Of a stretch of 64,000 bases of DNA, positions 1 through 7,038 are shown in pieces; within the stretch, counting starts at the first letter, position 1; every line of letters starts with the position of its first letter. The notes beneath the pieces are model-generated. The model was not told where the DNA came from. It saw nothing but the letters and a program-made list of their open reading frames with translations, and ran no database searches. Made by a program: the position numbers and the translations under genes. This DNA comes from Bacteroidales bacterium (GTDB lineage: Bacteria; Bacteroidota; Bacteroidia; Bacteroidales; UBA12077). The stretch is taken from positions 1 to 64,000 of the forward strand of contig JAIORB010000006.1 of the NCBI GenBank assembly GCA_021108325.1, given 5' to 3'.

Positions 1-1
1 A

Positions 2-421
2 GCACCCGAAAAGCTTGATCCTCAGGAAATAAAAGGCAAACCTGAATGGGTGAAAATTTTTCAGGATTTAACTGCTGTTATTGATTCATCCGGCTTATGT
101 TTGTTTACTTCTTTTGCACTTGGCGCACCAGATTATGCCGAATTATTAAACAAAGCCACAGGATTTAATTATTCTGTTGATGAAATGATGCAGGCAGGCG
201 AAAGAATTTGGAATATGGAAAAACTGTTTAACCTGAAATCCGGTTTAACTACAAAAGACGATACGCTGCCTAAACGTTTGCTTGAAGAGCCGATTCCGGC
301 AGGACCAAACAAAGGACATGTACATCGTTTGGGAGAAATGCTTCCCGATTATTACAAACTCAGGGGATGGACAGAAGATGGAATTCCGACTGAAGAAAAG
401 TTGAAAGAACTAGGACTTTAA
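2..421 (+). CDS. Aldehyde:ferredoxin oxidoreductase, C-terminal part (5' truncated by window edge)
   Basis: The frame is open from base 2, so the gene starts before the window and only about 139 C-terminal residues are visible. The stretch [11 protein letters not shown] resembles the conserved region of tungsten-dependent aldehyde:ferredoxin oxidoreductases that carries the last Cys ligand of the 4Fe-4S cluster, and the tail ([13 protein letters not shown]) is typical of the family. Family members oxidise aldehydes to carboxylates (or the reverse) with ferredoxin in the cytoplasm, using a tungstopterin. The MoaD-like and MoeB/ThiF-like genes downstream fit pterin-cofactor sulfuration. Identity of the family is strong; the substrate cannot be judged. 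Confidence 0.85.
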   Translation, partial: APEKLDPQEIKGKPEWVKIFQDLTAVIDSSGLCLFTSFALGAPDYAELLNKATGFNYSVDEMMQAGERIWNMEKLFNLKSGLTTKDDTLPKRLLEEPIPAGPNKGHVHRLGEMLPDYYKLRGWTEDGIPTEEKLKELGL

Positions 422-467
422 GAATGATGAAATATTTTAATTTCTAATTTTTTGAGATTTCCTAAAG

Positions 468-516
468 ACAATACCGATCGTTTCAGACAATATTGAAGTG
501 ATTGGTATTGTTTTTT
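468..516 (+). terminator. Intrinsic terminator after the AOR gene
   Basis: ACAATACCGATC at 468-479 pairs with GATTGGTATTGT at 500-511 (one mismatch) and is followed by a run of T. It lies 47 bases after the AOR stop and before the moaD-like gene, so the two may be separately transcribed or only partly read through. Confidence 0.6.
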
Positions 517-596
517 AAATAAACAATTTTGTCTAAAAACATAGTTCTCTTAATTTCAAGACAACGTAACAGCATACGATCAGTAAATATATATAG

Positions 597-878
597 ATGA
601 AAATTAATGTAAAACTATTTGCAACTTTACGACTAAAACTGGGAGTAGCCGGACTCGAAATCGAAACAGACAAGCCTGTTACAATAATGCAGCTTCTGAA
701 ATTGGTTTCGCAAAAACTGAATACTGATATCATTCCCGAATTAATTGAAGATGGGGAAATTAAGGTCGGAACTATATTATTAATAAACGGGGAAAATATT
801 TTTCATGCCGACAAGCTTGAAACTGTGATAACCAAAGAATGTGAAGTTTCGGTTTTTCCACCTTCAGGAGGAGGTTGA
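597..878 (+). CDS. MoaD/ThiS-like sulfur-carrier protein
   Basis: A 93-residue ubiquitin-fold protein ending in FPPSGGG. The C-terminal Gly-Gly is the hallmark of MoaD sulfur carriers, which are adenylated and thiocarboxylated to deliver sulfur to molybdo- or tungstopterin. It starts MKINVKLFATLRLKLG, a typical MoaD beginning. Its stop overlaps the next gene's start by 4 bases, so it is probably translationally coupled to the E1-like enzyme that would activate it. Position beside the AOR gene suggests a dedicated tungstopterin sulfur carrier; this is inference from context. Confidence 0.85.
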   Translation: MKINVKLFATLRLKLGVAGLEIETDKPVTIMQLLKLVSQKLNTDIIPELIEDGEIKVGTILLINGENIFHADKLETVITKECEVSVFPPSGGG

Positions 879-1561
879 TTTTGGAAATATACTCAAGACA
901 TATTGACCTTTTGGGCGAAATAAAATTTGCGAAAATAAAAAAGGCATCTGTTATGGTGGCTGGTGCCGGCGGCTTAGGCAGTACGGTTCTCAACCTACTT
1001 GTTCGTTTGGGTATTGGCACAATTCATTTCTTCGAATTTGCCGAAATAGACTTGCCCGATCTTAACCGTCAGGTATTATATAATTCAGAAAATATTGGCA
1101 AGCCCAAGTGCAGGATTGCTTTCGAGAATTTAAAAAAGATAAACCCTGAAGTTGAAATTATTGCTCATTGCGAAAAGATCATCGAAAAAACAGAAATTCC
1201 GGAAGTTGATTTGGTTTTTGATTGTCTCGACAATTTTACCTCAAGATATATTCTTGATGATTTGATTTACCCAAAAGGAATACCAATGGTTCACGCCGGT
1301 GTTAGTTCTTATTTTGGGCAGCTTACAGTAATAATCCCGGGGGAAACAGAATGTTTAAGAAAAGTCATCTCCGTGGAGGCAGCCAGATTTGACGAGAAAA
1401 TTAATAAAAAAATATTTCCGCCGGTTGTAACAACCATGGCCTCGCTTCAGGTTTCAGAAGGGATAAAATATTTAACCGGTGATTTTAAAAATCTACTATA
1501 CGGAAAAATACTCGTAATAGACTTATTATCTAACTCTTTTGATGTAATTAATATAAAGTAG
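875..1561 (+). CDS. HesA/MoeB/ThiF family adenylyltransferase (E1-like)
   Basis: A 228-residue E1-like protein. It shows the ATP-binding loop GAGGLGS (about residues 31-37), the DLPDLNRQ motif and the adenylation Asp in DLVFDCLDNFTSRY. It would adenylate the C-terminal glycine of the preceding MoaD-like protein. The start is a TTG at 875, chosen because a strong AGGAGG sits just upstream (865-874) and the start overlaps the moaD stop. The paired CxxC zinc motifs of classical MoeB are not evident (only a single Cys in ETECLRKV), so it is closer to the short HesA-type forms. Substrate pairing is inferred from adjacency. Confidence 0.85.
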   Translation: MILEIYSRHIDLLGEIKFAKIKKASVMVAGAGGLGSTVLNLLVRLGIGTIHFFEFAEIDLPDLNRQVLYNSENIGKPKCRIAFENLKKINPEVEIIAHCEKIIEKTEIPEVDLVFDCLDNFTSRYILDDLIYPKGIPMVHAGVSSYFGQLTVIIPGETECLRKVISVEAARFDEKINKKIFPPVVTTMASLQVSEGIKYLTGDFKNLLYGKILVIDLLSNSFDVINIK

Positions 1562-1571
1562 ATTAAAAAAA

Positions 1572-1598
1572 CACAAGCAATAAATGCCTGTGCTTATT
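1572..1598 (+). terminator. Possible weak terminator after the MoeB/ThiF-like gene
   Basis: CACAAGCA (1572-1579) can pair with TGCCTGTG (1585-1592), one mismatch, with only a poor T-tract. It follows the gene by about 10 bases. Confidence 0.3.
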
Positions 1599-1631
1599 CA
1601 GATGATTAAACCTTAATTTACATTATTATAC

Positions 1632-1637
1632 TAATTA
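1632..1637. repeat. IS982 target-site duplication, left copy
   Basis: TAATTA, matching 2667-2672 in direct orientation. The word is itself palindromic, so it is weaker evidence than an asymmetric repeat, but it abuts both inverted-repeat ends exactly. Confidence 0.7.
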
Positions 1638-2666
1638 ACGTGAGTTCGATCTAAGCTTATTTCATTAAAGCCTTATTATCAATAATTTCAATATTTAATG
1701 AAGGTTTTTTAGGAAAGAAAGAGTATGCGATAAGACCTGACAGTAGATTTGTTAGAAAATTTTCAAAGCTTCTGTGCCTGGTATGTTCTACTTGACAAAT
1801 ATTCTTTAATTCATCATTTACCGTTTCAATGAGGGCCCTTTTCTTGAGTATTATTTTGTCCTGAATATGCATTAGGGAGTTTTTCATATTTTTACGAAGT
1901 TTTGTAATTAGGTGTATCCCATTTATAAAAAGCTGTTCGAATAGTGTTTTGCTGATATATCCTTTGTCACCAAACAATTTCCCGAATATTTTATCATGAA
2001 AAGATTCATACTTAAGTGGTTTTCTGTCATCTACATTACCTTGCGTTAGCATGAAATCAAGAATCTCTCCTCTGTCATTGATAATTAAATGAAGTTTGAA
2101 CCCGAAAAACCAACCGATTGAGCATTGTCCCTTAGTTGCAAGACCTTTAAAAACCTTATTTGAGTGTTCCCTACGAATATGGCATGCTCTGAGTGGTGTA
2201 GAGTCAATAAAGGAAACACCAGTACACGTACCTAAACAGCATGTTTTTAAGAATATAGCCATGGGCATTGAAACTTTTTGCTGTAACTCTACAAAACGAT
2301 TATATGAGACAGTTTGAGGAAATTCCTTTTTAAGATGGATCTGGACATACTTTGTATAATAGTGTTTCAGATTGCGAAACTGACCTGCATGAAAGAAAAT
2401 TAAGATAGTAATTACTTCACTATCAGATAAATTAAAAGAACGATTCCTCCTTTTTTTGCCATTATCTTCTAGTAATATGTGGCCGGCCTTAACCTTTTCA
2501 AATTCTTTGCAAAAATCATCTACTATACAGTAAATTTCCGTAATTTTATCAATATTAAGCATAGGGAGAAAGATTAGTTAAATATTTAATTGTCAATTAT
2601 TTAAATATACTAATTCTCCCTATTCTTTCATAATAAAATGATGATTTTCTTACGTCGAACTCACGT
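1638..2666 (-). mobile_element. Complete IS982-family insertion sequence
   Basis: About 1029 bp. The ends are inverted repeats: ACGTGAGTTCGA at the left (1638-1649) and its complement TCGAACTCACGT at the right (2655-2666), continuing imperfectly inward. TAATTA flanks the element on both sides in direct orientation (1632-1637 and 2667-2672), which I read as the target duplication. One intact transposase ORF fills the element. Intact ORF, termini and flanks suggest a recent and possibly active copy. Confidence 0.85.
1657..2562 (-). CDS. IS982 family transposase
   Basis: A 301-residue DDE transposase with no frameshift. It has the N-terminal region of IS982 proteins, a catalytic block around FIDSTPLRACHIRR (first Asp), a second acidic motif in KLFGDKGYIS, and a C-terminal ETVNDELKNICQVEHTRHRS block carrying the Glu. 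The length is usual for the family. It is transcribed towards the MoeB/ThiF gene. Family assignment rests on these motifs and on the element's size and structure. Confidence 0.9.
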   Translation of the reverse strand: MLNIDKITEIYCIVDDFCKEFEKVKAGHILLEDNGKKRRNRSFNLSDSEVITILIFFHAGQFRNLKHYYTKYVQIHLKKEFPQTVSYNRFVELQQKVSMPMAIFLKTCCLGTCTGVSFIDSTPLRACHIRREHSNKVFKGLATKGQCSIGWFFGFKLHLIINDRGEILDFMLTQGNVDDRKPLKYESFHDKIFGKLFGDKGYISKTLFEQLFINGIHLITKLRKNMKNSLMHIQDKIILKKRALIETVNDELKNICQVEHTRHRSFENFLTNLLSGLIAYSFFPKKPSLNIEIIDNKALMK

Positions 2667-3052
2667 TAATTATTATCTGCTTTTTCTTTTTCCTTCTGCG
2701 TCATAATAAGAATTATAATTCCTAAACGGGCCACCAAAAATACCATAATTGCAAAAAGAGGATTTAATAATGCCATTTTTAACCCTTCTCCTAAAAGGCT
2801 AGGTGTCAATTCACCATGCGCTGATACATTGTCAAATGCTACTATCAATCCGATAGTGCGCCCTAAAAAACCCCATGCAACGGTAAACCAACTTAATGAT
2901 TTAATTAGAGCAATCGTTTTACCATAATCTTTTTTATCCATTAAGCCTTTAACAAATAAAGCCAGGATAATAATTAATAAAACTAAAATAGCATACATAA
3001 AGAAAGGTCCGCCTTCATTAAACTTGTCAATAATTTGTGTCCAGAGATTCAT
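2666..3052 (-). CDS. MotA/TolQ/ExbB-like small membrane protein
   Basis: A 128-residue protein with three predicted membrane helices (roughly residues 18-37, 53-72 and 97-116). The segment GRTIGLIVAFDNVSAHGELT followed by LGEGLKMALLNPLF resembles the MotA/TolQ/ExbB proton-channel domain in the short form common in Bacteroidota. No ExbD or TolR partner is visible nearby. The IS982 element ends inside its stop codon: the TAA at 2668-2666 uses the first IS base, and removing the IS would give TAG at the same place, so the protein is unchanged by the insertion. Function as an ion channel component is inferred. Confidence 0.65.
   Translation of the reverse strand: MNLWTQIIDKFNEGGPFFMYAILVLLIIILALFVKGLMDKKDYGKTIALIKSLSWFTVAWGFLGRTIGLIVAFDNVSAHGELTPSLLGEGLKMALLNPLFAIMVFLVARLGIIILIMTQKEKEKADNN
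2667..2672. repeat. IS982 target-site duplication, right copy
   Basis: TAATTA next to the right inverted repeat; see the left copy at 1632-1637. It lies inside the 3' end of the MotA/ExbB-like gene. Confidence 0.7.
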
Positions 3053-3265
3053 AATGTTTTTGTTTTTAGTTAATACTGAATCAAATCTAAGAAGGATTTT
3101 TATTAAATAATTTTATTTGCGATGGATGAATAATTAGCTTCGCTTTTCTACAGATATAAAGATACAAAATGAAATTTAACATTCTGATAAGTAATAAAGG
3201 ATTCTAAATTGGTAATTAGTCTATAAAAAAATGTCGATTAAAAGAATTTATGTAATATTGTTCTT

Positions 3266-4336
3266 ATGAGTTTTTTGCAAAATAGTAAAATTAAGCTAAT
3301 ACTACCGCATATTCTGTTTTGGATAGCAGTATGGTTTTTCTTTGTATATTTTTTTAGTTTTAACACTGATGATACAACATATATTAAATGGCTGTCGAGT
3401 TTATTATTACCGCTAACAATAATGGTGACTTATTTTGTTGTTTATTTTTTAATTCCCAAATATTTATTGACAAAAAATTACTTTCAATTTGCTCTATATA
3501 GTTTTTATACATTAGTTTTTTCTTCCTATTTGATTGTGTTGATAATTTATGGATGTTTAATTTTTTTACTGAGTTTCAATATTTCTATTATGCCACCAAT
3601 GAGTAAAAATTTTGTGTTTGTGCTCATTCTGGTGTATTTAGTTGTTGGGATTGTAAGTTTTATAAGTCTGCTAAATCAAAATTTCAAAACAAGTTCGAGA
3701 AATAAAGAACTTCAAAATAAAATTCTGGCAACTCAGTTACAACTTAAGGAACAGGAATTGCACTATTTAAAAATGCAAATACATCCTCATTTTTTATTCA
3801 ATACGCTAAATACTATTTATGGTTTTGCTTTAAAACAGTCGAAACAAACTCCTGAAATTATCTTAATGCTTTCTAACTTATTGGATTATATTTTATACCA
3901 AATTAATAAACCCAAAGTTAGTCTTAAAGAAGAAGTTTTACATATAAAAGAATATATCGAATTAGAAAAAATACGATTTCAGGACACTTTAAAAGTTTTA
4001 TTTTCCGCTAACCAAATTGATGAAGAAATAGAAATTGCGCCCATGTTGTTGATTCCATTTATTGAAAACGCTTTTAAACATGGTAACATAATAGATGGTT
4101 TTTTAACCATAGAAATTAATGTAACCGTAATTGAAAACCAGCTGGAATTTTCAATTCGTAATACGGTTTTAAATGATAATACAAAAACTAAAAATCACGG
4201 AATAGGTCTTGAAAACATCAGGAAGAGACTTGATTTACATTACAGCAATACTTATCAATTAAAGATTAAAAATAAAGATAATTGGTATTCTGTGAACTTA
4301 TCAATATTCAATTTAAATACTATTAAGAATGCTTGA
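3266..4336 (+). CDS. LytS/YehU-type sensor histidine kinase
   Basis: A 356-residue membrane kinase. Four N-terminal membrane helices span about residues 10-135, followed by a coiled linker and a His_kinase domain. The phospho-acceptor block is MQIHPHFLFNTLNTIYG with His about 173. The ATP-lid motifs are LIPFIENAFKHG and GIGLENIRKRLDLHY. No extracytoplasmic sensor domain is seen, so the membrane bundle probably senses the signal. The end overlaps the LytTR regulator gene by 8 bases, making a two-gene operon. Confidence 0.9.
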   Translation: MSFLQNSKIKLILPHILFWIAVWFFFVYFFSFNTDDTTYIKWLSSLLLPLTIMVTYFVVYFLIPKYLLTKNYFQFALYSFYTLVFSSYLIVLIIYGCLIFLLSFNISIMPPMSKNFVFVLILVYLVVGIVSFISLLNQNFKTSSRNKELQNKILATQLQLKEQELHYLKMQIHPHFLFNTLNTIYGFALKQSKQTPEIILMLSNLLDYILYQINKPKVSLKEEVLHIKEYIELEKIRFQDTLKVLFSANQIDEEIEIAPMLLIPFIENAFKHGNIIDGFLTIEINVTVIENQLEFSIRNTVLNDNTKTKNHGIGLENIRKRLDLHYSNTYQLKIKNKDNWYSVNLSIFNLNTIKNA

Positions 4337-5048
4337 AACTATTCAATGTTTAATTGTAGATGATGAACCGGTTGCCCGTGAAATTCTGGAAAACCATCTG
4401 GCAAAAATTCAAACTATTCATGTAGTCGGCAGTTGTAAAAGTGCTCTGGAAGCATTTAATCATATTAACTCAGAAAAAGTGGATTTAATTTTCCTGGATA
4501 TTAATATGCCCGAAATTTCAGGTTTATCTTTTGCAAAATCAATAAACAAAAACATTAAAATTATTTTCACTACCGCTTATAGAGAATATGCAGTTGATGG
4601 TTTCGATTTACAAGCTGTTGACTATTTGCTAAAGCCAATATCTTTTGAACGTTTACTTCAGGCAATAAATAAATACCTTAATGAAAATCCACCTATAAAA
4701 GAAGACTATACTGAGGGAATTACTTCCGAACAAAGCAATTTTATTTTTGTACGTTCCGATAGAAAAATGATTAAAATTAATTTTTGCGATATAAACTATA
4801 TTGAAAGTTTAAGTGATTATATAAAAATACATTTAACTGATAAAACAATTATTACACGAGAAACCATATCGAATATTGAAGTTATGCTACCTCAAAAAGA
4901 CTTTATTCGGACTCATCGTTCATTTATAGTATCGCTTGCCAGTATTGAATCATTTACAAATGAATACATTGAGATTAATGGAAGTGAAATACCAATTAGT
5001 CGAAGTTATAAAAATGCAGTATTACAGAGGTTAGAAAATAAATATTAG
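4329..5048 (+). CDS. LytTR-family response regulator
   Basis: A 239-residue regulator: an N-terminal receiver with Asp57 in VDLIFLDINMPE, acidic residues DDE at 11-13 and the Lys of the LKPI motif, then a C-terminal LytTR DNA-binding domain (about residues 135-237) with FIRTHRSFIVSL and ISRSYK. It overlaps and is coupled to the LytS-type kinase upstream. It would be phosphorylated by that kinase and act as a transcription factor. Targets cannot be deduced. Confidence 0.92.
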   Translation: MLETIQCLIVDDEPVAREILENHLAKIQTIHVVGSCKSALEAFNHINSEKVDLIFLDINMPEISGLSFAKSINKNIKIIFTTAYREYAVDGFDLQAVDYLLKPISFERLLQAINKYLNENPPIKEDYTEGITSEQSNFIFVRSDRKMIKINFCDINYIESLSDYIKIHLTDKTIITRETISNIEVMLPQKDFIRTHRSFIVSLASIESFTNEYIEINGSEIPISRSYKNAVLQRLENKY

Positions 5049-5094
5049 GCTTTGCATTTTAATCAAGCCTTAAGTGTTAGATAAAATATCTGTT

Positions 5095-6069
5095 TTATTC
5101 TTTGGTTCGTTTGAGTAAGCCAAAAATATCTTTTACTTTTTGTATAAATCCTTTTTCTTTTTGTTGGATAAACTCTAACAAAATATTTGAGAATTCTGGT
5201 GTTCTTAAATATCCATAAGCTTTATGAGGATTTTTCTCATGATCAATTTCATAGTTGTTATTCACAATAAAATCAACTGCTTTTACACCGAGTTTATTTT
5301 CATCAAAATCATTTTTAAGGCTGTAATTAATAGCAACCAAATCTTCAAGATCTGAAAAATTAAACCAATTTTTTCGAACACCGTGTGGTGTTTTCAATTT
5401 ATGACTATTGTTTAATGCGACTTTTTTTTCTTGAGCAATTTTGCTTCTAACAAAAGGTAGCCCAAGTGGCGAACCAATGGTTGCAAAGGTATTTATCTTT
5501 AGCTTAGGCAAATTAAATGTAAGGATGTCAAATGCAATTATAGATCCCATGCTATGAGCAATAAGAAAAATATCATCATTCTTATATTTCATTAATGCTT
5601 TAATAACATTATTCCTAATTTGTTCGCGGGCAAAATAAGTAAAACCATTTAAAGTGATTTTTTCATTTTCATAATACGCTTCAAGGTCTTTAAAATAATT
5701 ACTTATTATTGCATCAGGAATAAAGGAATAATTAATCGTCATATCATCGTTTAAGAATATTTTATCGGCCGCTTCATCAAACCAATCCAATATTTTTTTT
5801 CGTGTCGGATGCTCGACAAAATTGTTGTTATGTTTTCCAGGTATATATTTATCTTTAAGGTATAATGGATGTTTTTCGTTAGTTATTGTTTCGTCTAATG
5901 GTTTTTCATTTAATATATCAGCCCAATAGATAAGCTCAAATTTGGGGAATTTAAAATCATGGTTAGTGTTTTTTAAACCTTCGAGCATAGACTCTTTCCA
6001 CCAATTTTGAAGTGTTTCTTTAGATGGTTTGTTTCCTAATCCGTGAATACCAATAATTACTTTTGCCAT
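5095..6069 (-). CDS. Alpha/beta-hydrolase of the lipase/esterase type
   Basis: A 324-residue cytoplasmic-looking protein with no signal peptide. The N-terminus has GIHGLGN, an oxyanion-type loop, and the nucleophile elbow is AHSMGS with Ser173 (A-x-S-x-G, as in some lipases). This matches alpha/beta-hydrolases with a serine nucleophile. The Asp and His of the triad are not certain; HKAYGYL near residue 285 could supply the His. It is convergent with the LytTR gene. Substrate unknown. Confidence 0.7.
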   Translation of the reverse strand: MAKVIIGIHGLGNKPSKETLQNWWKESMLEGLKNTNHDFKFPKFELIYWADILNEKPLDETITNEKHPLYLKDKYIPGKHNNNFVEHPTRKKILDWFDEAADKIFLNDDMTINYSFIPDAIISNYFKDLEAYYENEKITLNGFTYFAREQIRNNVIKALMKYKNDDIFLIAHSMGSIIAFDILTFNLPKLKINTFATIGSPLGLPFVRSKIAQEKKVALNNSHKLKTPHGVRKNWFNFSDLEDLVAINYSLKNDFDENKLGVKAVDFIVNNNYEIDHEKNPHKAYGYLRTPEFSNILLEFIQQKEKGFIQKVKDIFGLLKRTKE

Positions 6070-6092
6070 TAATTTATAAGTTTAATTTAAAA

Positions 6093-6190
6093 GGTGCTAA
6101 GCGGCTACTTTTATCCTTCGACAAGCTCAGGATAACGTTTAATCAGCTTGTTAGCAAATCCCTGCCTGCCGCAGGCAGGCGCTAAGCACC
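6093..6190. repeat. Nested inverted-repeat unit (MITE-like or REP-like)
   Basis: GGTGCTAAGCG (6093-6103) and CGCTAAGCACC (6180-6190) form imperfect inverted ends around about 75 bases. Inside are ATCCTTCGACAAGCTCAGGAT (6113-6133), which has a short stem, and a strong palindrome CCTGCCTGC/GCAGGCAGG (6161-6179). The right end overlaps the stop codon of the GDPD gene. The segment is much more GC-rich than its surroundings, as dispersed intergenic repeats often are. Confidence 0.6.
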
Positions 6191-6993
6191 TAAAGTGCAT
6201 TTTTAAGCCATCCTGCCCTGTCGGTAGTAATTCCGTCAACACCCATATCAAACAGACTTTTGGCTTTTTCAGGATTATTTACTGTCCATGTATATAATTT
6301 TAATTCCGCAGATTTAATTTTTCTTATTGTTTCTGTATTTAACGTTTGCTTTATTCCTAAATCTAATCCGGTTAATTGTAAGTTAACGGCTTTTGAAATA
6401 ATTTTATTTAACGGCAGACGAAAGATTTTCTTATACCAGGCTACATCGTGTACTAAAATCCAATATACAGCTAATGCCGGAAGTTGCTTTCTTATTTCAA
6501 TTAAATCTTCCAATTTAAAACTAATAATTTCAATCTGATTTGGTTTCAATTCCGATTTATCAATCACATCTTTAAGAAACGAAATAGTCTTAACACCACT
6601 TTTAATTTCGATAAGTATTTTCTTAGCCTTGGGAACAGTACTTAAAACTTCTTGTAATGTTGGAATTCTCTCCCCTTTATACATTCTGTTTTTATATTTA
6701 CCTACATCCAGCCTTTTAAGCTCCTTCAATTCTGTATTACTAATCCATCTTAATTTTCGGGAAACTCTTCGGGTATGTGCATCGTGAATTACAACTACCT
6801 TATTATCTTTGGTTAAACGTATGTCCACTTCAACTGCATCTGCTTCATTTTTCCATGCAAGATTAATAGAAGATAGAGTGTTTTCCGGGGCATTAAATGA
6901 TTCTCCCCTGTGAGCAATAATGAGTTGTTTATGTATCTTTTTAATATCTTTCAATTTATATTTTAAAGAATCTTGTTTAGCTTTGTTAAACAT
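6190..6993 (-). CDS. Glycerophosphodiester phosphodiesterase family protein
   Basis: A 267-residue GDPD-fold enzyme. Hallmark motifs are IAHRGESFNAPENT (His28, Arg29, Glu31), EVDIRLTKD (Glu55, Asp57) and VVIHD (His70), with a C-terminal WTVNNPEKA and DGITTDR typical of the TIM-barrel end. It hydrolyses glycerophosphodiesters to glycerol-3-phosphate and an alcohol. No signal peptide is evident, so it is probably cytoplasmic. It diverges from the S9 peptidase gene with 45 bases between starts. Confidence 0.9.
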   Translation of the reverse strand: MFNKAKQDSLKYKLKDIKKIHKQLIIAHRGESFNAPENTLSSINLAWKNEADAVEVDIRLTKDNKVVVIHDAHTRRVSRKLRWISNTELKELKRLDVGKYKNRMYKGERIPTLQEVLSTVPKAKKILIEIKSGVKTISFLKDVIDKSELKPNQIEIISFKLEDLIEIRKQLPALAVYWILVHDVAWYKKIFRLPLNKIISKAVNLQLTGLDLGIKQTLNTETIRKIKSAELKLYTWTVNNPEKAKSLFDMGVDGITTDRAGWLKNAL

Positions 6994-7038
6994 CTTGTAA
7001 TTTGAATAGTCTAAAATTAAACTTTATTAAATAATATC

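Noticed and set aside
2096-2317. Open frame on the + strand within the IS982 transposase
   Set aside because: Antisense to a complete transposase with clear family motifs.
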